From assembly GCF_034190915.1 (NCBI RefSeq), contig NW_026947484.1, forward strand, positions 69,705,482-69,769,481: a stretch of 64,000 nucleotides of DNA. The letters run 5' to 3'. The notes under the pieces are model-generated. The model made no database searches, was not told the DNA's origin, and worked only from the letters and a program-made list of their open reading frames with translations. Below, piece by piece: positions 1-10,065 of the stretch. The DNA comes from Cavia porcellus. Its lineage: Eukaryota; Chordata; Mammalia; Rodentia; Caviidae. The first letter of the stretch is position 1. Every line of letters starts with the position of its first letter. A program made the position numbers and the translations under genes.

Positions 1-45
1 ACCCTGCCTCAAACAAAACAACACAACAGCAGCAAATCTGTGTAC
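1..45. repeat. End of a SINE (A-rich tail)
   Basis: The window opens with ccctgcctcaaacaaaacaa, resembling the 'accctgtctcaaaa' end of a B1-like SINE. The body lies to the left. Confidence 0.4.
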
Positions 46-419
46 GGATAGCCCTTTACACATGCAGCAAAATAAGTGATTTCCTTTATTTCCTGTCACC
101 TCCCCGCGGGAGCTGGTTTTTTCGCCGATAGTCTCACTGCACAGGTGGGTAAACTGAGGCACGGAGGGCGTGGCACAGGTTAGGTCAAGGCAGCCCCAGC
201 TGCGCTGTCAGGGGCCGCGCCCCGCTGTCCCGAGGTGACCAGCACCCCATGGGGCGAAGCAGGGGCCGGGATGGCCGCCTTCCTTCCCCGCGGGAGGCGC
301 CTGCCGGGAGGCGCTGAGGCAGAGCCACAGGGCTGTAAAAGGCGGCGTGCGGAGGTGGAGTCCGGACTTCCCCGCCGCGCGGTCAGAAGCCAGGCGGCCC
401 CGCAGTCGGCCGGGCCGGG

Positions 420-464
420 ATGAACGCGCCGGGGGCCGCCGCCGCCGCCGCCAGGGGCTCGGAG
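420..464 (+). CDS. TRPM6: Candidate first coding exon of TRPM6 in the CpG island
   Basis: ATG at 420 has G at -3 and opens a short frame, MNAPGAAAAAARGSE. It ends at GAG followed by gtgcgg, a usable but not strong donor at 465. The phase is 0, as needed to join SQKSWIEG at 18251. Human TRPM6 is known to have several alternative first exons joined to a common second exon. The encoded residues do not resemble the human first-exon peptide I remember, so this is a positional guess without transcript support. It could equally be 5' untranslated sequence. Confidence 0.2.
435..452 (+). repeat. (GCC)6 trinucleotide repeat
   Basis: Six perfect GCC units lie inside the CpG island just after the ATG at 420; in that frame they encode alanine. 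Confidence 0.9.
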
Positions 465-760
465 GTGCGGAGCCGCCGCGGGGGATCCGGGGAGGGGGTG
501 GCGGGCGCGGGGCCGCTGCAGTCCGAGGACGAGCGCGGGGCCTTGGCTCTCCCTGCGCCGGCTCCGTCCGCTCCGCGCCGGCCGCACAGCGGAGTCCCTG
601 CGTCCCGGCACCACGCGGGCTCCCGGCGCCGTGGGGGCGCGCGCCCAGGGACCCGGCGGTGGGGGACGCGGGGACCCATGCGGGTCCGGGTTCCTGGCAG
701 CCCCGCGCTGTAGCCTGGCCTGCACGAGTCCGGGAGCGGGGTTCGCGCTCCAGCCGGCGC

Positions 761-2015
761 GCAGGGTGTGCGTGGCTCTTCCCTACTTGGAGAGATAGGG
801 AGCACTGTTTACAGACTGAATATTCAACTGGAGGCTCCGCGTGCGCTTAGCATCACCCGCAAGCCCCGAGCTTCTTCACTTCGGTTTACGAGTAGGAAAA
901 TGAAGCGGAGGGAAGAAAGCAGACGTGGGATGTGAACCAGGTCAGTGCCTTCCGAGCCGGAGGTCGGGGCTGTGCTAGCCACACACCGCATCATGATCAC
1001 TTGTCCTAGGGGAGCAGTGACTCCCGCCTAGCTACCAGGCTGAGAGTGACTTTGATGTGCTGTTTTGCCTTCTGCCGTGGACTCTTCCGAGACTGATAAA
1101 ATATTAGGTGTCTTGGGAGCCTGGAACCTGACCTGGACGCTAAGGATCTGGTTATTTCTGTTTCCCACTGGGGCTGGGGCCGTCTGAGATGAGCATATGA
1201 TGTAGGCGTGTTTTTATCCACACACGTGGATAATGTGGTTTTAATGTATGCACTGGTTTTCACTTGAGACACATCCTGGAGCTCTTCCTCCGTGTCCGTG
1301 TACACAGCGCTTTCCTGGACACTGAGCTCACCTGTGCGGAGCGATCAAGGGGCACAGTATCTTCTCCCCCCGCCTCCAGGAATTCCGAGGGCGCCCCCTC
1401 TGGCTTCAGAAGCCACAGGGACAGACTTTGATGGTTGAGATGGAAAGCCACAGCAAGACACATTTTGATGGAGGTGGACCCAGCTTTAGCTTGGTCCACT
1501 TGCCGTTTCTTTCCTGGAGCACAAACAGTGTACCCCCAGGCTTCTCTATGTTTCCTGGTATAAAGTTGATGCCCGTTGGCTTGTGTACCATTAGACTCAT
1601 ATCCCTGAGGGCCAGAAACAGATTTTCTGAATACATAAACTAAATGTGACGTACGAACATTAATATAACTTTGCCTTATAATATGAATATTAGGAAGGGA
1701 CTTTTGACAGGTGCTACTGAGTGGGTGACCCTGGAGGACAGGATGCTAGGTGACAAAACAGTCACAAAAAGACAAGCATGGTGTGATTCCTCTTTGAAGC
1801 TGTCTAAAGAAGCCAAATCCATAGAAACAAAAAGGCTGTTGCCTGGGTCAAGGGGACAGGGAAGGGAAGCTGTTTAGTGTGTGTGGAGGGTCAGGGTTTC
1901 GCTGTTTTTTGTGTTTGCTCAGGATGAAAGCCAGGGCCTGGCGTGTGATCCCCAAGCTCCAGCCTTGAGCTGCACCATTTGCAGGAGGAAAAATTTGCCC
2001 GATAGAGTGAACACA
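761..2015. other. First-intron sequence without recognised feature
   Basis: Composition falls from GC-rich to ordinary. The short ORFs on both strands have no coherent protein character. I see no exon, RNA gene or repeat here that I can name. Confidence 0.5.
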
Positions 2016-2029
2016 CTTGGTTTCTTCTT

Positions 2030-2097
2030 TTGGGGTGGAGCGGTGGGGTTACAAGTGTGTTCCACCACACCCAGCTTGATTTTTTTTTTTTTTTTTG
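2030..2097 (-). repeat. B1-like SINE fragment followed by poly-T
   Basis: The segment ggttacaagtgtgttccacc leading to 'accacacccagct' is the antisense left end of a B1-like SINE. A run of about 16 T follows. Confidence 0.5.
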
Positions 2098-2255
2098 CTT
2101 TTAATTGTGGTAAAATTAACCTAAAACCTGCTGGCCTGGTTGAAGGGTTAAGATTGCTTCATCTCAGACTGAGAAACTGAGACTGGAGGATGCAAGTTTT
2201 ATCGCAGTCCAGGCAGTTTAACAGTTAACAAGACCTAACTCAAGATAAGCAAACA

Positions 2256-2306
2256 AAGGAAAGAAGGAAGAAAGAAAGGAAAGCAAGCTAGGAAGGAAGG
2301 AAGGCT
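2256..2306 (+). repeat. Purine-rich GAAA/GGAA microsatellite
   Basis: Imperfect AAAG and AAGG units in a row, probably an expanded A-tail. Confidence 0.7.
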
Positions 2307-3040
2307 GGAGATGGACTCAGCGTGAAGTCCCCCGGTTCAGTTCTCCAAGATGTAGGGGGCAGCAGACAAGGAAAACTGTCACACAAACTCTTTTGTGAGA
2401 GGATTTTTCCGCCTCTGAATAGAGTGGTTGAATCTGCTTTCAGCTGGGGAGTAAAGCTCTGCTGGAATCCACCGATTTCCCGGGGTGTGGCCGTGGAGGC
2501 TCCCTCCACCCCCAAGTTTCTTCTGCAGGATTTGGCGCAGAGTTTTCTCTGGGTTTCCCTGCGTGGAGTGGAGCTGCTTTGCTCTGCCTTGCTCTGCATG
2601 AGTGCTGGCATTTCCCTGTCTTGGCATGGAATTCTTGCGTTATTTACAGACTCTTCAGAGTGCCACTCAGGGAGAGGCAGTGGGTTTGCTGGCCTCGGAG
2701 AGCACTTCTGGAGGTGGACTTGGGTGTGAGGAGGGGCCAGGCCTTGCTGCCGTGGGCTTGTAGCCCAATGCACAATGGTCGTAGCCTCTTGTGGGCCCTG
2801 GGTCTACTCTAGCAGTCTGAGGGCCCGGGGGCAGCAGATGGCCTTCAGTGGGGTCCTGCTGCATGTTGGAATCCCGAGCTTACCCTGTCGAATTGGGGTG
2901 CTCTTAATTCCCCCACTGCTCCTTTAGGATGCCTGGCAACTGAAATTCTTCCCTTGACCTTTTGTGAACTAGGAGGTATCTGTCTGTCTATCTCTCTCTG
3001 TATGTGTTATTGGATGAACCCAAGAGCTACATCCCCCACC
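2307..3040. other. First-intron sequence without recognised feature
   Basis: Ordinary-composition sequence. The overlapping ORFs on both strands (longest 161 codons, minus strand) lack any recognisable domain, and I treat them as chance. Confidence 0.5.
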
Positions 3041-3046
3041 TTTTTT

Positions 3047-3125
3047 ATTTTTTATTTTGAGACAGTCTCTTCCCAAGCTGATTCACAATGCTGAGATTAT
3101 AGGCACCGAGCACCACCAACCTGGC
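3047..3125 (-). repeat. Diverged B1-like SINE
   Basis: It reads 'ttttgagacagtctctt ... gctgagattataggcaccgagcaccaccaacctggct', the antisense B1 pattern, shortened in the middle. Confidence 0.65.
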
Positions 3126-3149
3126 TGCAAGCTTCTTAAATAAATGGTC

Positions 3150-3173
3150 TTTTCTTTCTTTCTTTCTTTCTTT

Positions 3174-3221
<48 letters not shown>

Positions 3222-3256
3222 TCCTTCTTTTTTTCTTTCTTTCTTCCTTTCTTTCT
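3150..3256 (+). repeat. (TTTC)n microsatellite
   Basis: About 100 bases of TTTC units with a few interruptions. It produces artefactual poly-Phe/Ser and poly-Lys/Glu ORFs on the two strands. Confidence 0.95.
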
Positions 3257-3930
3257 GATACTTTGCAAGGCCTTGTCTTTCTCACCTGAGCGGACACCCC
3301 AGCCCTGGGAAGGACGTTTGCCTTAGCCACAAACTTGCACTTTCTGCAGCACACCGTGGAGGAAACACACTGCCTTGTGGGTTCTTTCCCTGCATGTGCT
3401 GTGCTCTGGTTTAGATTCTCCGCATCTTCCCTAGCATCTGGACCGGGAGAAGCTTCTCAGATGGTCCAGGAAACCAAAGAGAAGTCTGTGCTTGCAAAGC
3501 TTCTATGTGTGCCTACATTAGAGGCTAAAAGTCACTCTGTGTTTGGAGAGCGCATTGTGTTTGTCTCTTTCTTCTGAATTCCCTCATTTGAGATTTAAAA
3601 AAAAGAAAAGAGCAAGGATATGGGAATGATGGTGTCTTTGGAAATATTCAAAGAGAGGAGAAGAATAGAAGGAGCCCAGAGTCCTCATCAGAGTCCCGCT
3701 GGTAACGTCCTGGGCCTCAGGGCACCAGGTGTCTCCTCTGCGCCTGAGCGGTTAGGTTTTCAGGCCACTGCCCTCTGTGACTGGCACTAGGCTTTGAGTC
3801 AGAGATCTGCTGAGGAGCTGATGGGGCGGTGAGTGTCAAGTGTCCCAGGGCAAGCCCGGCTTGCCAGGAGGGTCGGGTGAGGGGTGAAGGCTGGCTGTCT
3901 GCCTGCTCTCAGTCTCCGCGCTGGCCAGTG
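3257..3930. other. First-intron sequence without recognised feature
   Basis: No exon, named repeat or RNA gene recognised; short ORFs only. Confidence 0.5.
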
Positions 3931-3932
3931 CC

Positions 3933-4053
3933 CCGCCTTTCCCTCCTCCCCCTTCCCCTTCCCTCTTTCCCCTTCTCACCTCTCCCTTCCTCTTCTCTTC
4001 CTTCTTCCCTCACTCCCTGCCTTCTTTCCTTCACTTCTTTCTTCCATTTCTTA
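3933..4053 (+). repeat. Pyrimidine-rich tract
   Basis: About 120 bases almost entirely C and T (imperfect CCTT and CTTC units), so the opposite strand is polypurine. Confidence 0.85.
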
Positions 4054-4293
4054 AGGATAATGCAGACACTATAGATTCTTTCTTAAATATGATGATTAAG
4101 ATCTGAAATATTCCCCCCAGATCCTACCTGCATACGCAGTTTGGGCTTTTGGGAGGTGCTGAGCTCTCAGGGGCCCCATACTTCCCCATGGACTGACCCT
4201 CCTCCCTCCTCCCCAGTGGTCACAGATGAGCCTGCTGTGAGGAGGAAGGCGTTGGCTGGAGGAGACAGGTCACTGGGGCCATGCTCTGGGAGG

Positions 4294-4432
4294 GCAGGGT
4301 CGCACTGTGCAGTTCAAGCTGGCCTTGGACTCATTATGTAACCCAGGGTGGCCTGGAACTCCTGGTGATGATCCTCCTGCCTCAGCCTCTCAAGTACTAG
4401 GATTACAGGCGTGCACCACCACACCCAGTTAC
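4294..4432 (-). repeat. B1-like SINE
   Basis: The antisense pattern is complete: 'ggcctggaactcctggtgat', 'cctgcctcagcctctcaagt', then 'attacaggcgtgcaccacc'. Confidence 0.85.
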
Positions 4433-4439
4433 CATGGTT

Positions 4440-5200
4440 TTTAAACATTTTCCATTCCCAGAAGGAATCGCACTTTCCTTAGCTACCACTGCCTGGTCCC
4501 CTCTATCTGCAGCTTGCTGGCAATCACTATTCTGGGTATTTTATAGAGTAATGCCGCGCCTTGTGACTGGCTTATTGTACTTAGCATAATGTTTTCAAGG
4601 TTCGTTCACACTGCCACGTATTTGGATACTTCTGAATTGTTAAATAATATTTACTTGCATGGCTGTGTCATGATTAATTTGTCCATTATTCAGTTGATGA
4701 AAGTTTGGGTTGTTTCTACTTTTGGGATGATTTGAGTACATGTTTTGTGTGGATATGTGCTTTCATTTCTCTTGAGTTTACACTTACTAGGGGAATTGCC
4801 GGGTCAAATAAGAAATCTGTGTTTCGATTTTCTTGTGTGTTTTTACAGCTCTGGGGCTTCAGCACGAGAGCCTTGTACGTGTAAGCAAGTGCTATGGGAC
4901 TGATCTACATTCCTGCTGTCTGTGTTTTTATTTTGAGACAGAGTTTCAGCAATTTGCACAGGCTGGCTTTGATCTTGCAATCCTTCTAACTTAGCCTCCT
5001 GAATAGCTGGGGTTATAGGCATGTGCCATTGAAACCACTGTATTTAGAGTTTTGAGGAAGCTGTAGGCTTTTTTTCCAAAGCAGTTGTCTGTTTTATTTC
5101 CCTACCAACAATCTGCAATAATTCCAATTTCCTTCCACCTTCTGTGTCGTTTGGATTTTTGGTGATAGCCGTCCTGGTGAACAGACCTAGCAGAAATCCC
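4440..5200 (-). mobile_element. Ancient L1 (LINE-1) 3' part, interrupted by a SINE
   Basis: Segments such as 'gtgactggcttattgtactt', 'agcataatgttttcaaggtt' and 'gaattgccgggtcaaat' match the well-known antisense 3' region of old mammalian L1 ORF2. Related sequence resumes at about 5045 ('cctaccaacaatctgcaata') after a SINE. It is heavily mutated with no open frame. Confidence 0.75.
4925..5032 (-). repeat. Diverged B1-like SINE inside the L1
   Basis: Antisense B1 pattern 'ttttgagacagagtttcagc' through 'ggggttataggcatgtgcca', splitting the surrounding L1 remnant. Confidence 0.7.
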
Positions 5201-5220
5201 AAAAGGGGCACATTGTGTGA

Positions 5221-5309
5221 TTTTTTTTTTTTTTGGTACTAGGGATCGAACTCATGACCTTGCACTTGCTAGGCAAGTGCTTGAGCCTCTGAGCTAAATC
5301 CCTGGCCTA
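5221..5309 (-). repeat. ID-type SINE (tRNA-derived)
   Basis: A poly-T head is followed by 'ggtactagggatcgaactca' and 'gctaggcaagtgcttgagcc', ending 'gagctaaatccctggcc'. This is the reverse complement of an ID element with its tRNA-like B box. Confidence 0.9.
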
Positions 5310-5587
5310 CCTTCCCTAAAGTCTGATGGCTTCGAGCACCCTTGCATGGGCCTACTGGCCGTTTGTGTATCTTTGGAGAGCTGCCCATTCAGATGTTCTG
5401 CCTAACTTTTCTTTTCGCGGCAGTTCTTGAGACTGTCTCTTGGAATGTACACACTGACGCCTTCGCCAGTGTGGTGTGCAGTCAGCGTGGACTTCTCTGC
5501 AGGGCTCAGGACTTTCACTTGGGACATGCTACATGGCAGGAGCTTTTCTAGGCATTTTAGATGCTTGATCTCCATCAAGACTATGTA

Positions 5588-5783
5588 TCTGCCGGGCGTG
5601 GTGGCTCACACCTGTAATCCCAGCATTTGGGAGGTTGAGGCAGTGGTGGCTCATGCCCGTAATCCCAGCATTTGGGAGGTTGAAGCAAGAGGATCCTTGC
5701 AAGTTTGAGACCAGCCTGGGCTACAAAGTGAGCTCAAGGCCTGCCCGAACTGCATAGAGAGACCCTGTCTGAAAAAGACAAAA

Positions 5784-5816
<33 letters not shown>
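5588..5816 (+). repeat. B1-like SINE with duplicated 5' segment
   Basis: Sense B1 starting 'gccgggcgtggtggctcaca'. The module 'gtggtggctca...gtaatcccagcatttgggaggttga' occurs twice in a row (5597-5640 and 5644-5685). The usual body and an A-rich tail with AAAAG units follow. Confidence 0.9.
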
Positions 5817-6085
5817 TGTGTATCAGGGGTCTCCCAGGATTAACGTGACAGTCATATATTTAGCAAAAACAGTTGCCAACCCTAAAACTATTTTTAAACC
5901 AAGATTTTCAAGACAAACAGTGTTCGGAAATAAAGGGTGTGTTGAAGGGTTTACAGATGCTCACCAGAAAAGGACCCAGCCCTGGCACAAATTCTATAGC
6001 TACCAGAGCAAGGCTAGAAAGCGCTTGGGGGTACGCCTATAAAGCCAAGAGCCAAGAGCACTTTTATAATGAAGATTTGGAGAAG
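5817..6085. other. First-intron sequence without recognised feature
   Basis: Short spacer between two SINEs; nothing recognised. Confidence 0.5.
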
Positions 6086-6087
6086 GA

Positions 6088-6222
6088 GTTGGGCGCAGTG
6101 ATGTGCACCCACCATCCCAGCACCTGGGAGGCTGAGGCAGGAGGATTGCCACGGGTTTGAGGCCAGCCTGGGCTACAGAGCAAGACCTTTTAAAAAAAAA
6201 GAAAGAAAGAAAAGAAAAAAAC
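6088..6222 (+). repeat. B1-like SINE
   Basis: Sense copy: 'gttgggcgcagtgatgtgca', 'cacctgggaggctgaggcag', 'ggccagcctgggctacagag', then an A-rich tail with GAAA units. Confidence 0.9.
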
Positions 6223-6855
6223 AGAGAAGAAAGCACACATTGTGCACATTAAATTTGTGCTGATTATACATAAGAGGGACAGGTGGGGAGAGCTGTGGGG
6301 TAAGGACAATCTATGAGCACAAGCTGTAAGATGTCTTCATGAGAATCTGAATGTACCTTCTACCAACTGTCATCTTGACCTTGCTAAGAATCAGTACCCT
6401 GTTGGGCAGATGAAGGCAGTTACTGAACAGAGTGGTATGTATTAAGATGGTGCACAGGAATGCAGGCTGCTGGCATGAGCTCCCAGCTCGCTGGCTTGCA
6501 GTATGACAAGGTCTGTGTTCCTAGAGAACATAGACATACTCTGCTGATCTTTCAAAAGGCAGAGAGTGTTTGTCAATTGAATGTTGTAATCTCACAGAAA
6601 GACAATGTCATTCCCAGAAGAACTGAAGTCTAAAGGGTACTTGGCTTGTGTCTCTGCCTTGGCCATTGTTGGCCTGAGAAGGATTTAGAACAAAGCAAAG
6701 CAAGCTCTAATCTTGGTTCTTATCTGGGATAGAGGAACTCAAGTCTTCACAGCAGGTGGTTTTGCTGTTTGGCTTCAGTTTAGACAAGTGGATACTTTGG
6801 GATTAATACACAAAAGGTATCTATAATGCATTCCCTTTTTCTTTTCTTAAAAAGA
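6223..6855. other. First-intron sequence without recognised feature
   Basis: SINE-free stretch with no recognised exon or element. Confidence 0.5.
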
Positions 6856-6867
6856 AAGAAAGAAAGA

Positions 6868-6990
6868 AAAAGCCACGTGTGATGTTGCACACCTGTCAAC
6901 TCAGCTTTCTGGGGAGGCTGAGACAGGAGGGTGGTGTTTTGCATCCCACCTGAAGAATTTAGTGAGATTCTGTCTCAAAAAAAAAGGGTG
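6868..6990 (+). repeat. Diverged B1-like SINE
   Basis: Sense pattern 'ccacgtgtgatgttgcacac ... ggggaggctgagacaggagg ... gagattctgtctcaaaaaaa'. Confidence 0.75.
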
Positions 6991-7043
6991 TGGGAGGGAG
7001 CCTGGGGATGTCTCTCAGTGCAGAGACCCAAAACAATGCAAAA

Positions 7044-7142
7044 CAAAGAAGACTAGGTCTTTCTGTGTTGACCAGCCTGGCCTCAACCTCCAAGGTCATG
7101 CAGTACTCCTGCCTCAGCCTCACTAGCAGGTGCAAACTGCTA
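7044..7142 (-). repeat. B1-like SINE fragment
   Basis: Antisense pieces 'accagcctggcctcaacctc' and 'ctcctgcctcagcctcacta'. Confidence 0.6.
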
Positions 7143-7960
7143 TATTCTGCTCTGAACATGCAGAATCTTAACATTTAAAATCTTTCTAAAATCAGCTTAG
7201 ATTTTCAGGCCAGCCTTGGAAAAGGCAATCTAGGTGGGAACTGTGAGTTGCCCTGACTCTGTCAAATGGATGTGAATTCTTGCAGGGAACAGAAGGGGAG
7301 CCCCTCGGTTCCAGTGTGACTGCCTCAGGGCCACTTCTGGAGACAGAAAGTATTCCTGGAGCAGCCCTTTACTCAGAGACGTTTTAGGCAGGAATGGGGG
7401 CTCCCTGGCAATACCTGGCTCAGCCACCCACCACCGAGCTGTAGATCTGCAGGAGGCCCAAGTGTCTGGGCAGTTCCTGACAGATCCTGGAACCCCTGGG
7501 TTTCATCAGCTTTGTTCTTTGACCTACAGCAGTGATGGTGCGATCTTTTAGGTTATTTTATTTTTTTATAGCCTGGGTTTATACTTAGAGATGGCTATGG
7601 TAAAATACTCCTTCTTATAATACAGCCACAAAATGTTAATCCCTCTTCTATATTTGTTCTTTTGGGTCATTTCTGAGGTCTTTTCCTTATGGAGACATTT
7701 TTATTTCCTTTCCTCTTTATAAGATCAGGAGAAAGCAAAGTACAGTAGAGATGTCTTCATCATCGAAGCTGATTGAAAGTGACATCTGTCACACAGGTTG
7801 GCCTCTCGCCGTGTGGCGGGTGTATTTCTGGAATGACTATAAAAGTATAGTGAGTCCCTTCACTACACTGCCGGAGCCTTGAACGGGGAGTGTAATAGCA
7901 AGAATGCAAGCCGGGGCGCTTAAACCTAGCAAATGACGTCTCCTATCTGCCAGCCTCTGT
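7143..7960. other. First-intron sequence without recognised feature
   Basis: About 800 bases without SINEs or recognised exons. A TGACGTC half-palindromic CRE-like motif is at about 7934; I assign it no function. Confidence 0.5.
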
Positions 7961-7965
7961 TACTC

Positions 7966-8082
7966 TTTGAGACAGGTTCTCACTGAGTAGTTTGAGTTGG
8001 CCATAAACTCAGCAATCCTCTTGCCTCAGCCTCCTGAATGCTGGGATTATAGGCATGTACCACCAGGCCTGTATTACTTATG
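7966..8082 (-). repeat. B1-like SINE
   Basis: Antisense copy: 'tttgagacaggttctcactg', 'gcctcagcctcctgaatgct', 'gggattataggcatgtacca'. Confidence 0.85.
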
Positions 8083-8279
8083 GGATTCTCGGCATCACAC
8101 TGACAGGCATCTGAGTCTCTACTTCCTGGGCCAATCCTCATCCTGCTAAAGCATCTTTTACCCCCTAGAATTTTAGGAGAATTTTTGGATGTGAATTTGT
8201 TTTTCTGAATAAAAATATATTTGAGGCCCTAACCTAAATCTTTAAGTTATACAGGAAATATTAAAGGTTTTTTAAAAAA

Positions 8280-8386
8280 AATTTTGGGACAAGGTCTCAC
8301 TTTGTAGTCCAGTCTGGCTTTGGACTTACTCTGTATCCCAGGTTGACCTCAGTTATAGGCGTGTGTCACCAAACCCAGCACCAGCA
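8280..8386 (-). repeat. B1-like SINE
   Basis: Antisense copy: 'gggacaaggtctcactttgt', 'agtctggctttggacttact', 'ataggcgtgtgtcaccaaac'. Confidence 0.8.
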
Positions 8387-8460
8387 CGATGGATTAACAG
8401 CACAAAGGTTCTGATGTTAAATTAAGTTTAAAAATTTAAAGATTATAATAGAAATTAAAC

Positions 8461-8600
8461 TTTTTGGTGGGATGTGGTGGGCATGCTTTTAATCCTAAGG
8501 CTTGAGGCTGAGGCAGGAGGATCACTGTGAGTTTGAGGTCAGCCTAGGCTATATAGTGAGAGCCTGAATAAAAAAAAAAAAAAATAAAAAAGAAGGAAGG
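8461..8600 (+). repeat. B1-like SINE
   Basis: Sense copy: 'ggtgggatgtggtgggcatg', 'ggctgaggcaggaggatcac', 'gaggtcagcctaggctatat', then an A-tail. Confidence 0.85.
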
Positions 8601-8648
8601 AAAGAAGGGAAGAAAGAAAGAAAGAGACAGACAGACAGATAGACAGAC
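8587..8648 (+). repeat. Purine microsatellite (GAAA/GGAA, then GACA/GATA)
   Basis: The preceding SINE tail has grown into GGAA and GAAA units, followed by about five ACAG/ATAG units. Confidence 0.85.
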
Positions 8649-8699
8649 TGGTATAATGCATGCCTGCAAGCCCTTTATACATGGGAACACTATGAGGTC

Positions 8700-9322
8700 T
8701 TCAGTGGCAGTGTGGTGAATCCCAGGCTATGAATGCACAGATGGGGTTGGTGCGGGGGACAGAGTGGGTGCATGGAAGGAGGATCTGATTCCATTTTGAG
8801 AGTTTCTAGTGTGGTTTCCAGAAGACGTGGGGTCTGTGTTGGCCTGGAAAGGAGGAGAACAAAGAGCCTGGGCCCAAATTGGAGAGCTGTCCCCGAAAGT
8901 GCGTCCAGAGACCCCACTGCAGAGAGCGAGTGAGGGGGAGACCGAGTCAGGAGGAGCCAGAGCCGAGACCAGAGAGGGAACTCCGGGATGCCGGGTGCAG
9001 ACTTTGGACCTTCCGAAGGGCTGTGGGATTTATCAGGAGGAGCAGGACCACTGGGAGGTGGCCAGTGGGAGCGGCTGCTCTTTCTCTGGCTGTGAGAGAT
9101 TATGGTTTTGGGGCAGAGAACACACTGAGGAAGACAAAACCCAAGGTGCAAGTAGAAAGGGCGGAGGGTTGATGGAGGCCGAGAGGGGAAGGCATCCTTA
9201 GCTGGGGCAGTGGCCCTGAAACGGGGATGGCACAGAGGGGAAAGAGAGCCCGGAGGTAGAATCGGTGATTCTGGAGGTTGACTGAATGGCAAATAAGGAC
9301 GAGAAGGAATCCAAATGACCCT
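8700..9322. other. Purine-rich unique intron sequence
   Basis: A G/A-rich block with long but featureless ORFs on both strands, up to 223 codons on the minus strand. The low T content explains why stops are scarce. It is possibly a degraded repeat; I do not recognise it. Confidence 0.5.
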
Positions 9323-9324
9323 TT

Positions 9325-9425
9325 GGCCAGGCGTGGTGGCGCAGGCCTGTAATCCCAGCACTCGGGAGGTTGAGGCAGGAGGATCGCTGTGAGTTACAGG
9401 CCAGCCAGGGCTGAGATCAAAAAAG
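9325..9425 (+). repeat. B1-like SINE, 3'-truncated
   Basis: Sense copy: 'ggccaggcgtggtggcgcag', 'gtaatcccagcactcgggag', 'aggatcgctgtgagttacag', ending early in 'gatcaaaaaa'. Confidence 0.9.
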
Positions 9426-9773
9426 GCTGCGGTCTGTGGTCCTGTCCCAGGGTGAGGAGCCTCCAGCCCTGGGGGAAAAAGAGTGTGGTTTCTGTTGTAT
9501 CTTCAGTGCACGTGTGTGATGCACGGTCACCGCATGCGTCTTGGGGGAGTCTCTGCGTGTCTCTTCTCCATCCTGTGTCCTCCCACGCCCCTTCTCATGT
9601 CCTGCTCCCCTCGGTCCACACTCCCTGATCTTTGTGGGTGAAATGATAGTGGGACGAAGAAGTCAGCCCAGGACATTTTTGTTGTCAGACCTGGTAAGGA
9701 GAACACAGGTGCTTAGAGAAGATCGGAGCGATCCCCCACCCAAGGCAGTGGGCAGTGAGGGCAGGACTGGGGA

Positions 9774-9805
9774 GGGGGCGGGGCCTGTGCCGGGAGGGGG
9801 CGGGG
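9774..9805 (+). promoter_or_regulatory. Paired GC boxes in a local GC-rich block
   Basis: Two copies of gggggcgggg (9774-9783 and 9796-9805), the Sp1-type GC box, lie in a GC-rich patch at about 9740-9887. An open frame starting with ATG at 9888 and ending at a good splice donor lies just downstream. This could be a secondary TRPM6 promoter, which is inference only. Confidence 0.35.
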
Positions 9806-9873
9806 CGCTGGTGCTGCTTGGGCTGCTGCCGCTCTTCCCGGGCCCCGGGGCCCAGCCGGGTGGCCTGAGGCCG

Positions 9874-9887
9874 CCCCCCCCCCCCCC
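9874..9887 (+). repeat. (C)14 homopolymer
   Basis: Fourteen consecutive C directly before the ATG at 9888. Confidence 0.9.
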
Positions 9888-9998
9888 ATGAGCAAGGCAG
9901 GGGTTCCCTTTTTCCAGCTCCTCCGGTGGAACGCAGTGACCTCAGCCTCTTGGGCCGGTTTCTATTGTTCTTTAGAAGGCCCGGTCGGTTTTCCGAAA
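9888..9998 (+). CDS. TRPM6: Candidate alternative first coding exon (37 codons)
   Basis: ATG at 9888 opens a frame beginning MSKAGVPFFQLLRW and running to CCG-AAA, then gtaaga, a good donor at 9999. The phase is 0, matching the SQKSWIEG exon at 18251. It lies just downstream of a GC-box patch. The initiation context is weak (C at -3), and I recognise no homologue of the peptide. A phase match alone has a one in three chance of occurring, so this is a weak prediction. Confidence 0.15.
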
Positions 9999-10053
9999 GT
10001 AAGAACCCACAGCAGTTTACTGCTTTCTGCTAACTGATGCGTGCAGATGTTAT

Positions 10054-10065
10054 GGGGGGGGGGGG
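10054..10065 (+). repeat. (G)12 homopolymer
   Basis: Twelve consecutive G. Confidence 0.9.

Larger units (their letters stand above)
180..760 (+). promoter_or_regulatory. TRPM6: CpG island, probable TRPM6 promoter and first-exon region
   Basis: This stretch is very rich in G, C and CpG, unlike the AT-rich surroundings, as at an unmethylated promoter. A TATA-like TGTAAAAG sits at 334-341 and a GCC trinucleotide run at 435-452. It is the strongest promoter-like sequence upstream of the first recognised TRPM6 exon at 18251 and has the right orientation relative to it. That it belongs to TRPM6 is inferred from position only; it could also serve a gene to the left on the other strand. All long ORFs here are by-products of the GC-rich composition. 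Confidence 0.6.

Noticed and set aside
180..850. Long overlapping ORFs on both strands in the CpG island (up to 181 codons)
   Set aside because: They arise from stop-poor GC-rich composition, overlap each other in several frames, and show Pro/Arg/Ala-rich sequence with no domain.
3083..3354. Poly-Lys/Glu and poly-Phe/Ser ORFs
   Set aside because: Direct products of the (TTTC)n microsatellite.
8690..9361. A 223-codon minus-strand ORF
   Set aside because: It starts inside a SINE and runs through a T-poor purine-rich block; the Pro/Ser/Leu-rich translation has no recognisable family.
9643..9693. ATG frame MIVGRRSQPRTFLLSDL ending at gtaagg, phase 0
   Set aside because: It upstream-flanks rather than follows the GC boxes; phase-compatible short frames are frequent by chance. 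Kept out of the exon list.
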